Positions 11,757-22,442 of a stretch of DNA of 64,000 bases are shown here, piece by piece. The stretch covers positions 18,735,200 to 18,799,199 of the forward strand of contig NC_133770.1 of assembly GCF_003597395.2 (NCBI RefSeq). The letters are read 5' to 3'. Made by a program: the position numbers and the translations under genes. Position 1 is the stretch's first letter; the number at the start of each line of letters is the position of its first letter. The notes under the pieces are model-generated. The model saw nothing but the letters and a program-made list of their open reading frames with translations. It did not search any database and was not told where the DNA came from. Source of the stretch: Chelonoidis abingdonii (lineage: Eukaryota; Chordata; Testudines; Testudinidae).

Positions 11757-11880
11757 CTGACCAGATCTCCCGATTGGGTATAGGGACAGTCCCGATTTTT
11801 GAGATTGTTTTTTTTTTTATATGGCTCCTATTCCCGCCACCCTCGTCCTGATTTTTCCACATTGCTGTCTGGTCAACTCA
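11757..11880 (+). mobile_element. Short MITE with GTGACCAGA-type ends
   Basis: Begins GGGCTGACCAGATCTCCCGA and ends GCTGTCTGGTCAACTC. A second copy in opposite orientation lies at 35068-35186, and a right-end fragment ends near 52577. The interior has GGGACAGTCCCGAT, a T-run and TCCTGATTTTTCCACA. The superfamily is not assigned. Confidence 0.6.
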
Positions 11881-12576
11881 TGGTGGTGTAATTGTACCCT
11901 ATTGAGATAAAGCCCCAGATATCAGGACTGGCCTATAAAACAGGACCTCTGGATTGTGTCACCTAGCTGAGGGAGCGCGGTCTCTCTCCCAGGCTGGCAG
12001 CGATTCATCTCATCCAGAGGGGAGCTGCAACAGGGCAGATGAGCTTACTGTGGCCCATGGGTGCCCCGTCCCTGAGATCAGATCTGTGCTAACTCCCAGG
12101 TCTGCTGGGCTGGCAGGGTTTGCCATGTGGCATATGATCGGACTTGAGTGGTTTGCTTGCTTGCTGTTGCCACTCTGCACCCCAAGAGGTGGATTTTGGG
12201 GTCTGCGCAGTTTTCCCTCTTATTCTCTCCTCTACTGTAGCTGTTGACCAGCAGGCTGTGGGGTGAGCCAAGCATTGAAAGCAGTTACTGTGTGTGCCAT
12301 TTAGATTGTCATTGAGCAAAATTGTTTGCCAAAAATTGCTAACAATCCCTTGAATTCAATTTCAATACTTTTTTTTAAAAAAATCAATTATCAGATAGCT
12401 TAAAAACAGAAATAAGTGTGACATTATTTGTGACAAGTTTGGTAATGGGGAAGGGAGTGGGCCAGTTTTCATCAGAGAAACAAAAAATGTTGACTGACTT
12501 TTCTATAGCCCTGTTACTGCTAAATAGAGCCCTCCAACAACTGTAATATGCTCATCTCCTTACTAATGTATAGAGC

Positions 12577-12850
12577 AGGGGTCAGCAACCTGCGGCACGT
12601 GCCAAAGGTGGCACGCGAACTGATTTTTGGTGGCATGCCACTGCTCTGGGGTTCCGGTTGCTGCCCCATTGCCACCTGGGGTCCTGGCCACCAGCCCCAC
12701 TCAGCAGCCACTGCTGGCCTGGGGACCCCAAGGAACCCCAGGCTGGCAGCAGGCTGAGCAGGCCAGCAGCTGAGACCCTGGCTGAGTCACTTAACCCGCT
12801 ATCGGCCTGGAGCTCCATTCACTCAGCTGGTAGGTGAGCTGAGCAGGACT
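12577..12850 (+). mobile_element. hAT family B left-end relative
   Basis: Begins CAGGGGTCAGCAACCTGCGG and continues GGTGGCACGCGAACTGATTT and TCCTGGCCACCAGCCC, matching the left half of the MITEs at 10924 and 19650. The AT-rich core and right terminus of those copies are absent, so this is either truncated or a longer, more autonomous relative whose right end I cannot place. Confidence 0.6.
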
Positions 12851-12888
12851 AAATTCAACGAGGAAGACAAGAGCAACTAATGACAAAG

Positions 12889-13173
12889 TGGTCCCCAACC
12901 TTTTTCATCTGGTGGGCGCCAGATGAAGGACTGTGGGGGTGGACAAGAATCCGCCAAAAAGCCGCCAAAATTCAGTGGCATTTCAGTGGCGACGCCTCTG
13001 GATGACACTGCTTGTTGGCGGCAAGCGGCGTCATCCAGAGGCATTGCTGCCGAAATGCCGCCAAATTTCAGTGGCATTTCAGCGGATGGTAGTCCACCAG
13101 CCAGTATGCAGGTGCACTGAGAGGCCCCAGCGGGCGCCATGGCACCCTCGGGCACCGTATTGGGGACCCCTGA
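12889..13173 (+). mobile_element. hAT MITE with internal hairpin
   Basis: Left end AGTGGTCCCCAACCTTTTTC and right end TTGGGGACCCCTG are hAT-like inverted ends (first C mutated to A). The interior has GCCGCCAAA(A/T)TTCAGTGGC repeats and a 21-bp-arm hairpin: 12994-13014 (GCCTCTGGATGAC...) pairs with 13022-13042 across a 7-base loop. Flanks do not give a clear 8-bp duplication. Confidence 0.65.
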
Positions 13174-13192
13174 CCTAGAGAGCCTCCTGAAG

Positions 13193-13567
13193 CACGGCGA
13201 TCATTTTGATTTAAATGGACTTGAACTGTATGAAGAATTGAGTGCATTGTCATCAATGGTGCCACATACAAAATCGATGATGGACATTGTATAGGTTATT
13301 CATACTAGCAAACTTGTTGACATATATCCTAAGGTGTACATTACCACTCGTATTCTACTGACAATTCCTGTAACAGCAGCATCAAGAGAAGGAAGTTTCT
13401 CAAAACTAAAGCTCATTAAATACTATCTCCGTGCTACAAGGAGCCAGGAACACTTGATTGGTCTTGCTATTCTTGCAATCAAACAAGACATCACTTTGTC
13501 TTTGTCATACAATGACATTATTACTGATTTTGCAGCCAAACAAGCCAGAAAGATTGCTTTTAATTAA
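13193..13567 (+). pseudogene. hAT transposase C-terminal remnant (dimerisation domain)
   Basis: The plus-strand frame reads HGDHFDLNGLELYEELSA..., has an in-frame TAG at 13292-13294, and continues to a TAA at 13565-13567. The segment IPVTAASREGSFSKLKLIKY followed by LRATRSQEHLIGLAILAI is the hAT C-terminal dimerisation domain, best matching transposases of the zinc-finger MYM/TTF-like type. In intact hAT proteins this domain helps dimerise the transposase and completes the catalytic fold. Only about 125 codons of an expected 600 or so remain: no BED or other zinc finger and no first catalytic Asp region are visible. A polyadenylation-like AATAAA follows at about 13609. The remnant lies near the right end of the hAT derivative at 11527-13871, as expected. 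Confidence 0.85.
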
Positions 13568-13879
13568 AAACAAATCCTTGTTTCAATATATCTTCACATA
13601 AATTTCCAATAAAATGTTGACAAATTAAAAAAATTATATTATTTGCATCTTTCTGTCAAATCAGAATTTTGTCTATAGTGCTACCTCTTTAGTGGTAGTC
13701 CATCAGCATTACAGTGTGCTTAATTAAGTTAAACTGGTTTTAATAACATGCAGGTGGCAAGTTTTCCAATAGTGTAAGCTTATGTTTGTGTTGCTAAGAG
13801 CAAGACAGGCACAGGGGCACCAGCTTAATAATCCTGCCTAGGGCACCATAAATCCCAAGGATTGCCCTGTGCGGGTGGC

Positions 13880-16804
13880 CTCCAAGCTGCTGGTAACATG
13901 TCAATTCAGCGCTTGGTTGGGAAAAGCTTGGGTACCTCGCCTTATAGGGTACATTATTACCCTGGTACAAAACGCGTTACACAGCCATGTGCCATTATTT
14001 TTAACAGGCAATAAAGTATGTAACTGTTTGTGCCCCATGTGGAAGATTTAACCACACATCCCAAACCCCCGTGAACTGATTGTTAGGAGCCATCTTTCAT
14101 ACCTGAAAGGCAGATCAATGAAGAGCTGTGAGCTTTTTATTAAAGCTTCCGTATCTGTAAATATAGCCAGTAGATGGCTACCGTAGTGTTAACGACTGCA
14201 AATTAAGAAGGCTTGGAAACGTAGTACCATTCTGTGCTCACCGAAGTAGAAAGGATAACTTTTCTGGTGTGATGGGGAAGTCTGAATGCTATTACAAGCC
14301 CTATGAGCATGTAGGTTTTAAGATTACAGTTCCAGAAACTGAACCAATTGGGTGATACATCAGAGACTTGAGTCTGAAACCTAAGTCATGTGTGGGTCTC
14401 CAAGCAGAGGTCAGACCTGTGAAGAGCATATAAAACAGGACCCAAAAGGTCTGCATATCTCCATGAAAGCAATGGGCTTTAGCAAAAGCCAAGTAGATTG
14501 TTAGAGTTTCTGTGGGATTTCTAAAGGTTTCTCCTCTGAGAAAAATTGAGTGCAAGAAAACTGAAACAAGGTGAGGTTTTAATGGTCGTGGATAAACACC
14601 ATTCTTCCCTATCCCCTTAGGATGAGGAGTAGACAGTATAGGTGAAATCAGGGTCCTATTGAAGTCAGTGGCAAAACTCCCATTCGCCTAAATGTGGTCA
14701 AGATTTCACACATTAACTGTACATTTCCAGATTATAGAAAACACATGATACAACAGATACCTGTTTGCCCAATGCTTGAAATACGGTAGAAGGAGCAGCA
14801 CTTTACAGAATGAAAAGATCCCATGTAGATCAGTGATGTCTTATAATGGCTTGTTTCTCACACACAAACTTCACTGCAGGCAGAGTTTCAATGCCTCAGG
14901 TGAGGACCTGTCTGACAAAAATGATATCAGAGGGGTACATGAGATGGCAGGAGGGATGCCGTTCCACTCTTGTACATGTGAAGAGTACAACTGGAATCTG
15001 TGAGGATGGGAAGAGTGTCTCTTAAGAAGTCAAAACTTCATTCCCAGTGGCCAGTAGGGGGCAGCCCCCCTTCACAGCCCGCTTACACCAGTTGCTGCAG
15101 AATAGGGAACCAGATATTATTCCTTCTCCATTTAACCACTTTTCTACTCCTCCTCCTTCGAGGCTCATACTGGAGTGTGTGGCCTTCACACTGACCAAAG
15201 GGCTACATTCCACTGACTTTAGCACAGTGGAACCTGTGTATAGATCTGATCCAAAGCCCCTTGATGTCAATGGAAAGATCCCCACTGATTTCATTGGGCT
15301 TTGGATCAAGCCCATAGTGATGTGAGGTTATAAGCAGGGTGAACTTCACTACCTGAGAGGAGTGGAAGTGCATTGAAACAAGTTAGGACTTACCCTGTGT
15401 TCAAATTTATACAGGGAGGTTCCACTGTCTTTGATCAAATTCCTCTTTATTGCTGAGAAGCTAACACAGGAAGAACATAAAACAAATGTGTGCAAATCTA
15501 CTTAATAAGTAGATAAAACAGGTGCATTATTACTTCACAAAATACAATTTGCTTTATCAGTGTGATGACAGCAGCTACCTCTGATGTTTCTCAGGCTTTT
15601 ACCCTAATTGGCTGGATACAGGCAAAGCAATACAGAGATTCTACCATTGTTCAGCAGTGCCCTTCCTCATGAGCATTTGGCCCATGTTCAGCCTTCAAAC
15701 GTACTTTACACAACAGTACAAAATATAGTTGAGGCAAGTAATAACACCACTGCGAGTCTAAACCTCGTCAGCATCCCACTGCATGGCGAACAAATGGGGA
15801 ATGGGATAAAAAGATTGATACAGCTGGAAAGGTCTTTTAAAAACGAAAAACACAGAGGGCTAAATGTCAGCCCAAAAATCAAAAGTTTATGATGCTTGGA
15901 GACAGGTTGTCGACAAGCAGAACACAGCGTGCCCATAGAGTAGCATACAAGCAATTAGAAAATGTCCAGCCTGAGAAACCTAAGTCATCTTTAAAGAGTG
16001 CCAAGAACTGATACATAATGGATTTGATTCTTCATTCCTCCCACACCCAATGCTTTCCTTGGAGTCAGAGGGAATTTAGTCATGGAGGGAGAGTGAAATT
16101 AACCCCCACGCAGGGGTCCAGAATAAGACCCAAGTAACACTTAAACTCCACTTACTCCTTATCTGTCCAATGCTGACCATAGGCTGTGTCCAAGGGTGAA
16201 TCTCTATCTATTGTAGGGTTTTATACTGCTCCCTGCCCATCATCCTATTATCTCAGCTCCTATCTCAGCCAGAAAACTGGCCAGGGACCTATCTAAATAA
16301 GATTGTACTTGATTTTCCTTGACTGGAAGAGAAGCACTAGCTTTTGCAATTAATGATGGATTTTAGTGTGTTTGACAAGTAAAAGCAGAAGAAAACGACT
16401 TATGGAATACACAGAGTGAGGATAAAGACCCTGGAGCTCTGCAGAAGAACTTTTATAACTTGTTCAGTCAAAAGCTCACCATTATCAATAACAGGAATGA
16501 AGCATGACAGCAGAGTAGACAGGGACATGTTTTACCTGAGAGCCACAATCAGACACCCCCTTCAGTTTTACCTTGTCATTTATTTTGTTGGTGGCTGTTT
16601 TATTTGTACATTTTGGTTAAAAAAAAAAAAAAACAAAGGAAAAGGGAAATCAGGGTACATAATTCCCATGACTGGAAGCACTTGGGTAACTTCCCCAATC
16701 TATGCATCTCCTTCTGTTTAGAGTTAATGGTAGGGGTTACGGTATGGACCACAAGGGCATATATTACATGTGAACATCTGTCTCGTGTACAGCGGTTGAT
16801 GGAT
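13880..16804. other. Mostly unassigned, no gene seen
   Basis: No domain-bearing frame on either strand. The one structured stretch is about 15240-15320, where ATCTGATCCAAAGCCCC and GGGCTTTGGATCAAGCCC form inverted ends of a small palindromic repeat. Poly(A) 16620-16634 is a simple run. Confidence 0.45.
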
Positions 16805-17045
16805 CTTGTACGTTTAACAATAGTACTTTTCATTTAGATAGTGCTTTCCTGCTGAAGACCTCCGGGTGCTTCTCAAAACTGGGTCGTTATTATTGTCCCT
16901 GTTTTACAAACCGGAAGCTGAGGCACAGTGTCTGTGATGGGCCCAAGGAGACAAGACTTGCCAATGGAAGAATAAGACATAGAACTTGTGTCCTTATGTT
17001 CAGCCCCGTCTGTGCTCCATCCACTAGACCACAGCTGCCTCTGTG
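16805..17045 (-). mobile_element. MIR/CORE-SINE-like element
   Basis: Contains the MIR-type series TTATTATTGTCCCTGTTTTA, GAAGCTGAGGCACAG, then CCCAAGGAGACAAGAC and CATCCACTAGACCACAGC. These are motifs of the conserved core and 3' half of MIR-related SINEs. The strand choice follows the usual MIR orientation and is tentative. Confidence 0.6.
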
Positions 17046-17604
17046 TTCAGTAAATCACAGGGTAAGCTTATGGGCTCTATTATAAATAATAATCCTCCAT
17101 ATTTATAGTTTGATCATCTGAGTTTGTGGACTGGAGCATGAAATTGTTGCAGTAGCCTACAGTCTTCTCACAGAGACAAAGGAGAGCAAAGTGAATCACC
17201 TGTTAGAATATGGGAGAAGTTCTAGATTCTGAGCTGTATTTTAAAAGACATTTTCAATGACAATCAATACACATTTCTCCTCCTGGTCTCAAATGAAGGT
17301 CACGCATAAGAAGGTGAGCTTTGCTTCCTTTCAGGCAGGCTTCATTGACATCTGGGCATACATGACACCTGCGCATACCTTACCTAATCAATTCCCTTCC
17401 ACTACAGGGGCCATATACACAGTGAAACCTTGGTCTCTCCTGTTCACTGCCTGTGGCATACAAGAGTTTAGTCTCCTGGGGACTGAAATGTTGTTATTGG
17501 GTTCAACTTGGAGTAACTGGATGAAGTTTAATAGCCTGTGATATATAGGTCAGACTAGATGATCTACTGATTCCTTCTGCTCATTAAACTACTACACAAA
17601 GAGA
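17046..17604. other. No gene seen; short CR1-like tail near right edge
   Basis: Bases 17540-17577 (ATAGGTCAGACTAGATGATC) resemble an old CR1 3' UTR piece. Otherwise unassigned. Confidence 0.35.
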
Positions 17605-18048
17605 GGACTAAACCAGTGTTTGGACAGGAGCAGGAGCAGGGGTGCTCAAAAGTGGCTTAAAGACACTTCAGCCAACCTGCTTTGCCAAGTGGTCCTTGGT
17701 CGCATCTGAGCATCTGGGCAATAGCCTCCTTTCAAACACTTAACCCATCATTGTATGGAAGGGTAATGGACTCAGAATCTAGTAATCTGAATTCTCATAT
17801 TAACAGCAATTCTTGTCACCAAATACCTTAACTCTATCACATGCCAGCACTTCAACTCCATCACAAACACCATATGTGTTTTAGAAAAAGTATAAGTTAC
17901 TGCCAGTTACTTTTGACTTGATGACAAGAATCCCAGAATGGCAGGTGAGCCAAAGAAGGAGACCTTTGAAGGGCTTAGGAGTAGGTGGCATTCATTTCCA
18001 TTAACAGAGCATGGAGTGATGTGTACGTTATACTGATGTATGGTGCTT
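17605..18048 (+). repeat. Inverted duplicate arm A
   Basis: About 444 bp that align, in reverse complement, with 20724-22442 over their whole length. Matching blocks in order include GACTAAACCAGTGTTTGGA, GCTTAAAGACACTTC, GCCAAGTGGTCCTTGGTC, ATCTAGTAATCTGAATTCT, CAGCACTTCAACTCCATCAC, TACTTTTGACTTGATGACAA and ATTTCCATTAACA. Identity looks like roughly 80-90% by eye. Arm A lacks both insertions found in arm B. It ends where a 5'-truncated CR1 begins. Whether it is a local duplication or two copies of an unlisted repeat family cannot be decided here. Confidence 0.8.
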
Positions 18049-18205
18049 CTGACTGCCGGATGTTGGGACTGGATGACAGGGAATGTAACACTTGGTAATT
18101 CCCCTGTTCTGTTCATTCCCTCTGAAGCACCTGGCATTGGTCATTGTCAGAAGACAGGATACTGGGCTAGATGGTCCCTTGGTCTGATGCAGTATGGCCG
18201 TTCTT
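18049..18205 (+). mobile_element. CR1 LINE 3' tail
   Basis: Starts with GACTGCCGGATGTTGGGACT and contains CTGTTCTGTTCATTCCCTCT, GACAGGATACTGGGCTAG and GTATGGCCGTTCTTATGTTCT-like terminal sequence. It is the same subfamily style as the tail at 7076-7605. Only the 3' UTR is present. Confidence 0.85.
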
Positions 18206-19382
18206 ATGTTCTTAAAAGGAAATCAACTGCTATTTAGCAGAGCTGTGTCTTTGCAATGTTAGAAAAAGCCCTACTTATTCTGATACAAGAAATTGTGGGC
18301 CAGATTTTTAAAGGTATTTAGGTGCCTAAAGAAGCAGACAGACACCTAGTGGGGTTTTCAAAGTTCCTATGTGGATCTTCAGGTAGCTAAAAGCATTTGA
18401 AAATCTTCTCCTGTGTGATCAGATTAAGAGCAGACAAGGTGACTACAAATTGGACACTACACAAAGTATGAAAAGCCACATTAATTTGTTTGGGTTTTCT
18501 CCAGACAGCTGTTCACACCACCACCACTACCACCATAAGGACGAGATGTTTTTAGCTTGATAGAATATATATAACCTGAAGTAATGGAATGAAACTGGGT
18601 GGAGGCAAGGCCAGTATAGTCTGAATACTAATAAGTATTTCATAACACTGGACTAGTGATGGTCTTGGTAATGGTCCCTCAGGTAATGCAAGCTTCATCT
18701 CTGGAGTCACTTAAAACTGGACTAAAAAAGTACTGAATATATAGACTATTTTCAAAGCTGCCAGGGTGATTTTGATACCCAGTTGCCAGGTGTTCAAATC
18801 TTCCAGGAGGCTTTGAAAATTTCAACCATATTGTGATGAAAAACCCTGCACTGGCAGAACAATAAAAGCATGGAGAATAGGTCTCTCCTATCTCTAACAA
18901 ATAGGTTTCCCTTTCATTTGTTAGACTGTACAAGAAGTGGCGGTTTCTCAAAGGCACAAATGGCAGCTGGGATCCTAACTCTCTTTGTAAATCATTGGGA
19001 GTTGGGTACCTAACTACTGTTTGTGCCTTTGAAAATCTCCCCTGAATTCTCCAGCTTTTGATGACATTGTCTTTTATTACCATGTGCTCCAGTAACAGGC
19101 ATAGGGAAGTATTCTCCGCTCAGCTCATGAAGTTTTAAGTGTGAATCTCTATTCATAAGAAAATATGCCCTTACACAGAGAAACCTGTCCAATTTAATCT
19201 CTTTAACTCTTGTTTTCTCTCCTTTCAGTGACATGAGTCAGTAGCTAGTGAATGTGCCCAAATATTGTTTTCAGGGACTGTGTTAACATTAACATGTTCT
19301 GGCTGTTGAGGAAAAACTTTTTGTGTTATGTGATACTGCTTTTTCCTGTTTGATGGTCTCACTGGTACAACTAATGGAGGGG
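18206..19382. other. No gene; two small palindrome-like repeats
   Basis: About 18293-18410 (GGCCAGATTTTTAAAGGTAT, TTTAGGTGCCTAAAG, ending in TTTGAAAATC) and about 18945-19040 (GGCACAAATGGCAGCTGGGA ... TTTGTGCCTTTGAAAATC) are short repeats with inverted features. A related piece lies at 23265-23365. The (CCA)n-like run at 18518-18536 is simple sequence. Confidence 0.4.
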
Positions 19383-20398
19383 TGTAGATGCGCGGACTCA
19401 CCCCGGGGCACCTCATGCTGGTAACTTCTGGGAATTAGCTCATTCCAGCTCCAGAGCACCCTTTGCAGGCTGGTGATCTGCCTGTCCTCCAGCCCCCATG
19501 TCTTTCCCAGGACCCCAGTGTCCTGTTTACCTGGGATGCTGCCCCCTGGCAGTAACCCCTCCAATCTGGGTCTCCCCTACCTGGGGAACCCCCAACCCTC
19601 TATCCCCACCTCACCTCACTATATGGCTACTTCCAGTCATTGTCTAGCCCAGGGGTCGGCAACCTTTCAGAAGTGGTGTGCTGAATTCTTCATTTATTCA
19701 CTCCGATTTAAGGTTTCACGTGCCAGTAATATATTTTAACATTTTTAGAAGGTCTCTTTCTATAAGTCTATAATATATAACTAAACTATTGTTGTATGTA
19801 AAGTAAATTAAGCTTTTAAAATGTTTAAGAAGCTTCATTTAAAATTAAATTAAAATGCAGAGCTCCCTGGACTGATGGCCAGGACCTGGGCAATGTGAGT
19901 GCCACTGAAAATCAGCTCGTGTGCTGCTTTCGGCACCCATGCCATAGGTTGCCTACCCCTGGTCTAGCCCCTGCTTCCTGGGGCAGACTGAAGTATCAGG
20001 CTACTCATCACTGGCAAGGATGGATTTGGACCTGCTGCCTTTGCCTATCCCTGGACTGCCCTCTGCAACCTCCCAGTACCTGTTGGCCTTGTGCTAGGCC
20101 ACAGCCTGGGGCTTTCCAGGCTGGAGCTCCCCAGCTCCTCTGTCTTTCTCCAGCCCTGCTCCACTCAGGTACCCAGTCTCTAGCTCCCTACAGCCAGGCC
20201 CATCTCCCTCTACAGGCAGAGGGAGCTGATTGGGCTCCTGGCTCACTGCCTCTTATCGGGGCCAGCTGGGCCTGAATGGGGCTTTGCCACAGCTGAGCCT
20301 ACTTTCCCCAATCAGCCCAGGCTTCTTGCCCCAGCCACAGTCCTCTCCTGGGCTGTTTTAAGCCCGGAAGGGCAGAACTGGGTAACCACCTCGCTACA
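19383..20398 (-). mobile_element. Solo LTR (family A, copy 2) with nested hAT MITE
   Basis: Begins TGTAGATG and ends CGCTACA. It is flanked by perfect 5-bp direct repeats AGGGG (19378-19382 and 20399-20403). Without the nested MITE and one target copy it is about 696 bp, close to the 677 and 692 bp of the other two copies. Shared blocks include GGGAATTAGCTCATTCCAGC, CTGGAGCTCCCCAGCTCC and GGGCTGTTTTAA. No internal viral genes are present, so it is a recombined solo LTR. Confidence 0.85.
19650..19961 (-). mobile_element. hAT MITE (family B, copy 2)
   Basis: 312 bp with perfect-looking ends CAGGGGTCGGCAACC and GGTTGCCTACCCCTG, and a perfect 8-bp target duplication GTCTAGCC (19642-19649 and 19962-19969). 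It sits inside LTR copy 2, so it is younger than that LTR insertion. Its body is the reverse of the copy at 10924-11229. Confidence 0.92.
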
Positions 20399-20732
20399 AG
20401 GGGGAAGGGAGGATGGGGACACAGTACATATAGTCTGACAAACAGCGAAGACTTTGCTTTCCTTTGAATTCCCTTATGGCTGTCTGCTGTTATCAGAAGC
20501 AATAATGCAGCAACCTAAATGCCAAGTAGAATACAAGTTAATAAGTGCTGCTGTTTTACTTCTACATGATATTTTTTACACTTCCAGCTCGTGAGTTTTG
20601 TGTTTGATCTTTGATCCCTTCAGCCTGAGTTTTTATAATCTCTTTAGTATACGTGTGTGGAAAAAAATCTATTCAAAAACCTTTTGCAAGAATCTCACCG
20701 AAGCTTCCACTTGAGGATGCGCCAAGCACCAC

Positions 20733-21730
20733 TGTCATAACTAGATAGGTAAGGTAAGGGTTAAGTTTCTTTTACCTGGAAAGGGTAACCAAACACCTGA
20801 CCAGGGGACCAATCAGAGAACTGGATTGTTTAAAGTCAGGGGCGGGAATTTGTATACCAGGGGTCTTTGTTGTTTGCTCAGCTGTGAGTAAACAAGGTTT
20901 CCTCCTAACTCCATCTTATCTTAAAGTTTCTTCTAAACATCTGTAAGTACCCAGGGAACGCAAAGTAATTCGGCTATGATGATCTTTGTGGTGTATTTAC
21001 CTGTATGTTGATTTGTTGGACTGGTTTAATTGGGCTATCTTTAAATCAGACTGTTTTTTCATATCTTCTTATAAGCAAGAGCCTGTATTGAGTTTCTTAA
21101 TGCAAGATTATTGTTTTATATTTTCTTTCTATTTTTATATAAACTTTTTCTTTTAAAACGTGTGGAAGTTTCTTTTCCTAGGGAGGCAAAGGGAAGGGAA
21201 AAGCCAGGCTGTGAGCTATTTTCCTATTGCTTTCAGGGAAGGAGCAGGCTACGGGGCAAGAGACAAAGAATCATCTCTGTTCTCTTGTGGTTGAAGTTTT
21301 TTTCCTGTTACTGCTACGAGAGCAGACACGGGGGAAGGCAAAGCCAAGCTGGTGGCATTTTGCATCTCAATTGTCCTGAGGGTAGAGAACGCTTATCGCT
21401 TGGGAAGTAGAGAAACCGGTTTCTGTGCAAGGCGGGGAAGGAGGGGAGAAGGGATTTTTTCCCCTGCTTTTAGCATCCAAGGGATTTGGAATCTGGAGGT
21501 CCCACCCAGGGAGGGTTGGGGACACCAGAGAGAGGAAAGGGGGAGGTCAGGCCCCCTAAAGTAAATTACCTACCTGACCTGGTGGCAGCCCAAATACCCA
21601 AGCTGGTAGTGAGCTTGGGGGAGTTTCAGGTAAGCCCCCAGACTTTTGGACGCAAAAGTCCAGGTTTGGGACAGGACCAGATTGTGGACGCTAAAGTTCA
21701 GGTCTGGGACTGGACGGCTAGATTACCACA
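20733..21730 (+). mobile_element. Solo LTR (family C), 998 bp
   Basis: Begins TGTCATAAC and ends ATTACCACA, with TG...CA termini and a perfect 5-bp target duplication ACCAC (20728-20732 and 21731-21735). A TATA-like TTTGTATACC is near 20849 and the sequence CCAATCAGAG upstream (about 20810) resembles a CCAAT box. These fit U3 promoter architecture. The LTR has no internal coding region. It does not resemble family A. Orientation is inferred from these promoter-like motifs. Confidence 0.8.
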
Positions 21731-21964
21731 ACCACACATCAGTATAACATCTACACATCACTCCAAGTTTTGTTAATGGAAATAAATGCCACCAACTCCT
21801 AATAAGTCCTTCAGCGGACTTCTTCTCTGGCTCACCTTCCATTCTGGGGTTCTTGTCATCAAGTCAAAAGTAACTGGCACTAACTGATACTTTTATAACA
21901 TACATATGGTGTTTGTGATGGAGTTGAAGTGCTGGTATGTGAGAGGGTTAAGGTGCTTGGAGAA

Positions 21965-22225
21965 CAGGGGCGGCTCCAGGCACCAGCATGCCAAGCACAT
22001 GCCTGGGGCGGCAAGCCACGAGGGGTGCTCTGCCAGTCGCCACGAGGGCAGCAGGCAGGCTGCCTTCCCCAGCATGCTTGCGGAGGGTCCGCTGGTCCCA
22101 CGGCTTCTACAGACCTTCTGCAGGCTGCTGCTGAATTCGCGAGACCGGGGACCTCTAGCAGGCAAGCCGCCGAAGGCAGCCTGCCTGCCGTGCTTGGGGC
22201 GGCAAAATACTTAGAGCCGCCCCTG
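21965..22225. mobile_element. hAT MITE (family D, copy 1)
   Basis: 261 bp with ends CAGGGGCGGCTCCAGG and TAGAGCCGCCCCTG. Flanks are TTGGAGAA (21957-21964) and TTGGTGAA (22226-22233), an 8-bp duplication with one difference. Arm A of the inverted pair has a single CACCAA-type sequence at this position, which acts as an empty site. GC-rich interior with GGCAAGCC(A/G) motifs. Confidence 0.92.
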
Positions 22226-22442
22226 TTGGTGAAAAGGAATATTATAGATATTAGAATTCAGATTACTAGATTCTGAGACTGTTATCTTTCCATACAGTGA
22301 TGGGTTAGGTTTTCGAAAGAAGACTATTGCCCAGATACTGAGATGTGACCAAGGACCACTTGGCATAGCAAGGTGGCAGAAGTGTCTTTAAGCTACATTT
22401 GAGCTCTCTGCTCCTGCTCCTTTCCAAACACTGGTTTAGTCC

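Larger units (their letters stand above)
11527..13871 (+). mobile_element. hAT transposon derivative with nested insertions
   Basis: The same 8-bp sequence TGCGGGTG lies just before the left end (11519-11526) and just after the right end (13872-13879). The terminal sequences CAGGCCTATCCTTAG (left, from 11529) and CAAGGATTGCCCTG (right) are inverted repeats with a few mismatches. Near both ends is the shared motif TGCCTAGGGCACCA. The body carries a transposase C-terminal remnant (13193-13567) and nested MITEs at 11757-11880, from 12577 and at about 12889-13173. The element is internally deleted and could not make a full transposase. Confidence 0.7.
20724..22442 (-). repeat. Inverted duplicate arm B, carrying an LTR and a MITE
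   Basis: Reverse complement of arm A (17605-18048), enlarged by a 998-bp solo LTR (20733-21730) and a 261-bp hAT MITE (21965-22225). Without these two insertions and their duplicated targets the arm is about 447 bp, close to the 444 bp of arm A. Homology to the left of the LTR is only the target sequence plus four bases, because arm A runs into CR1 there. Confidence 0.8.

Noticed and set aside
12881..13181. Target duplication for the nested MITE at 12889-13173
   Set aside because: Flanking 8-mers do not match convincingly.
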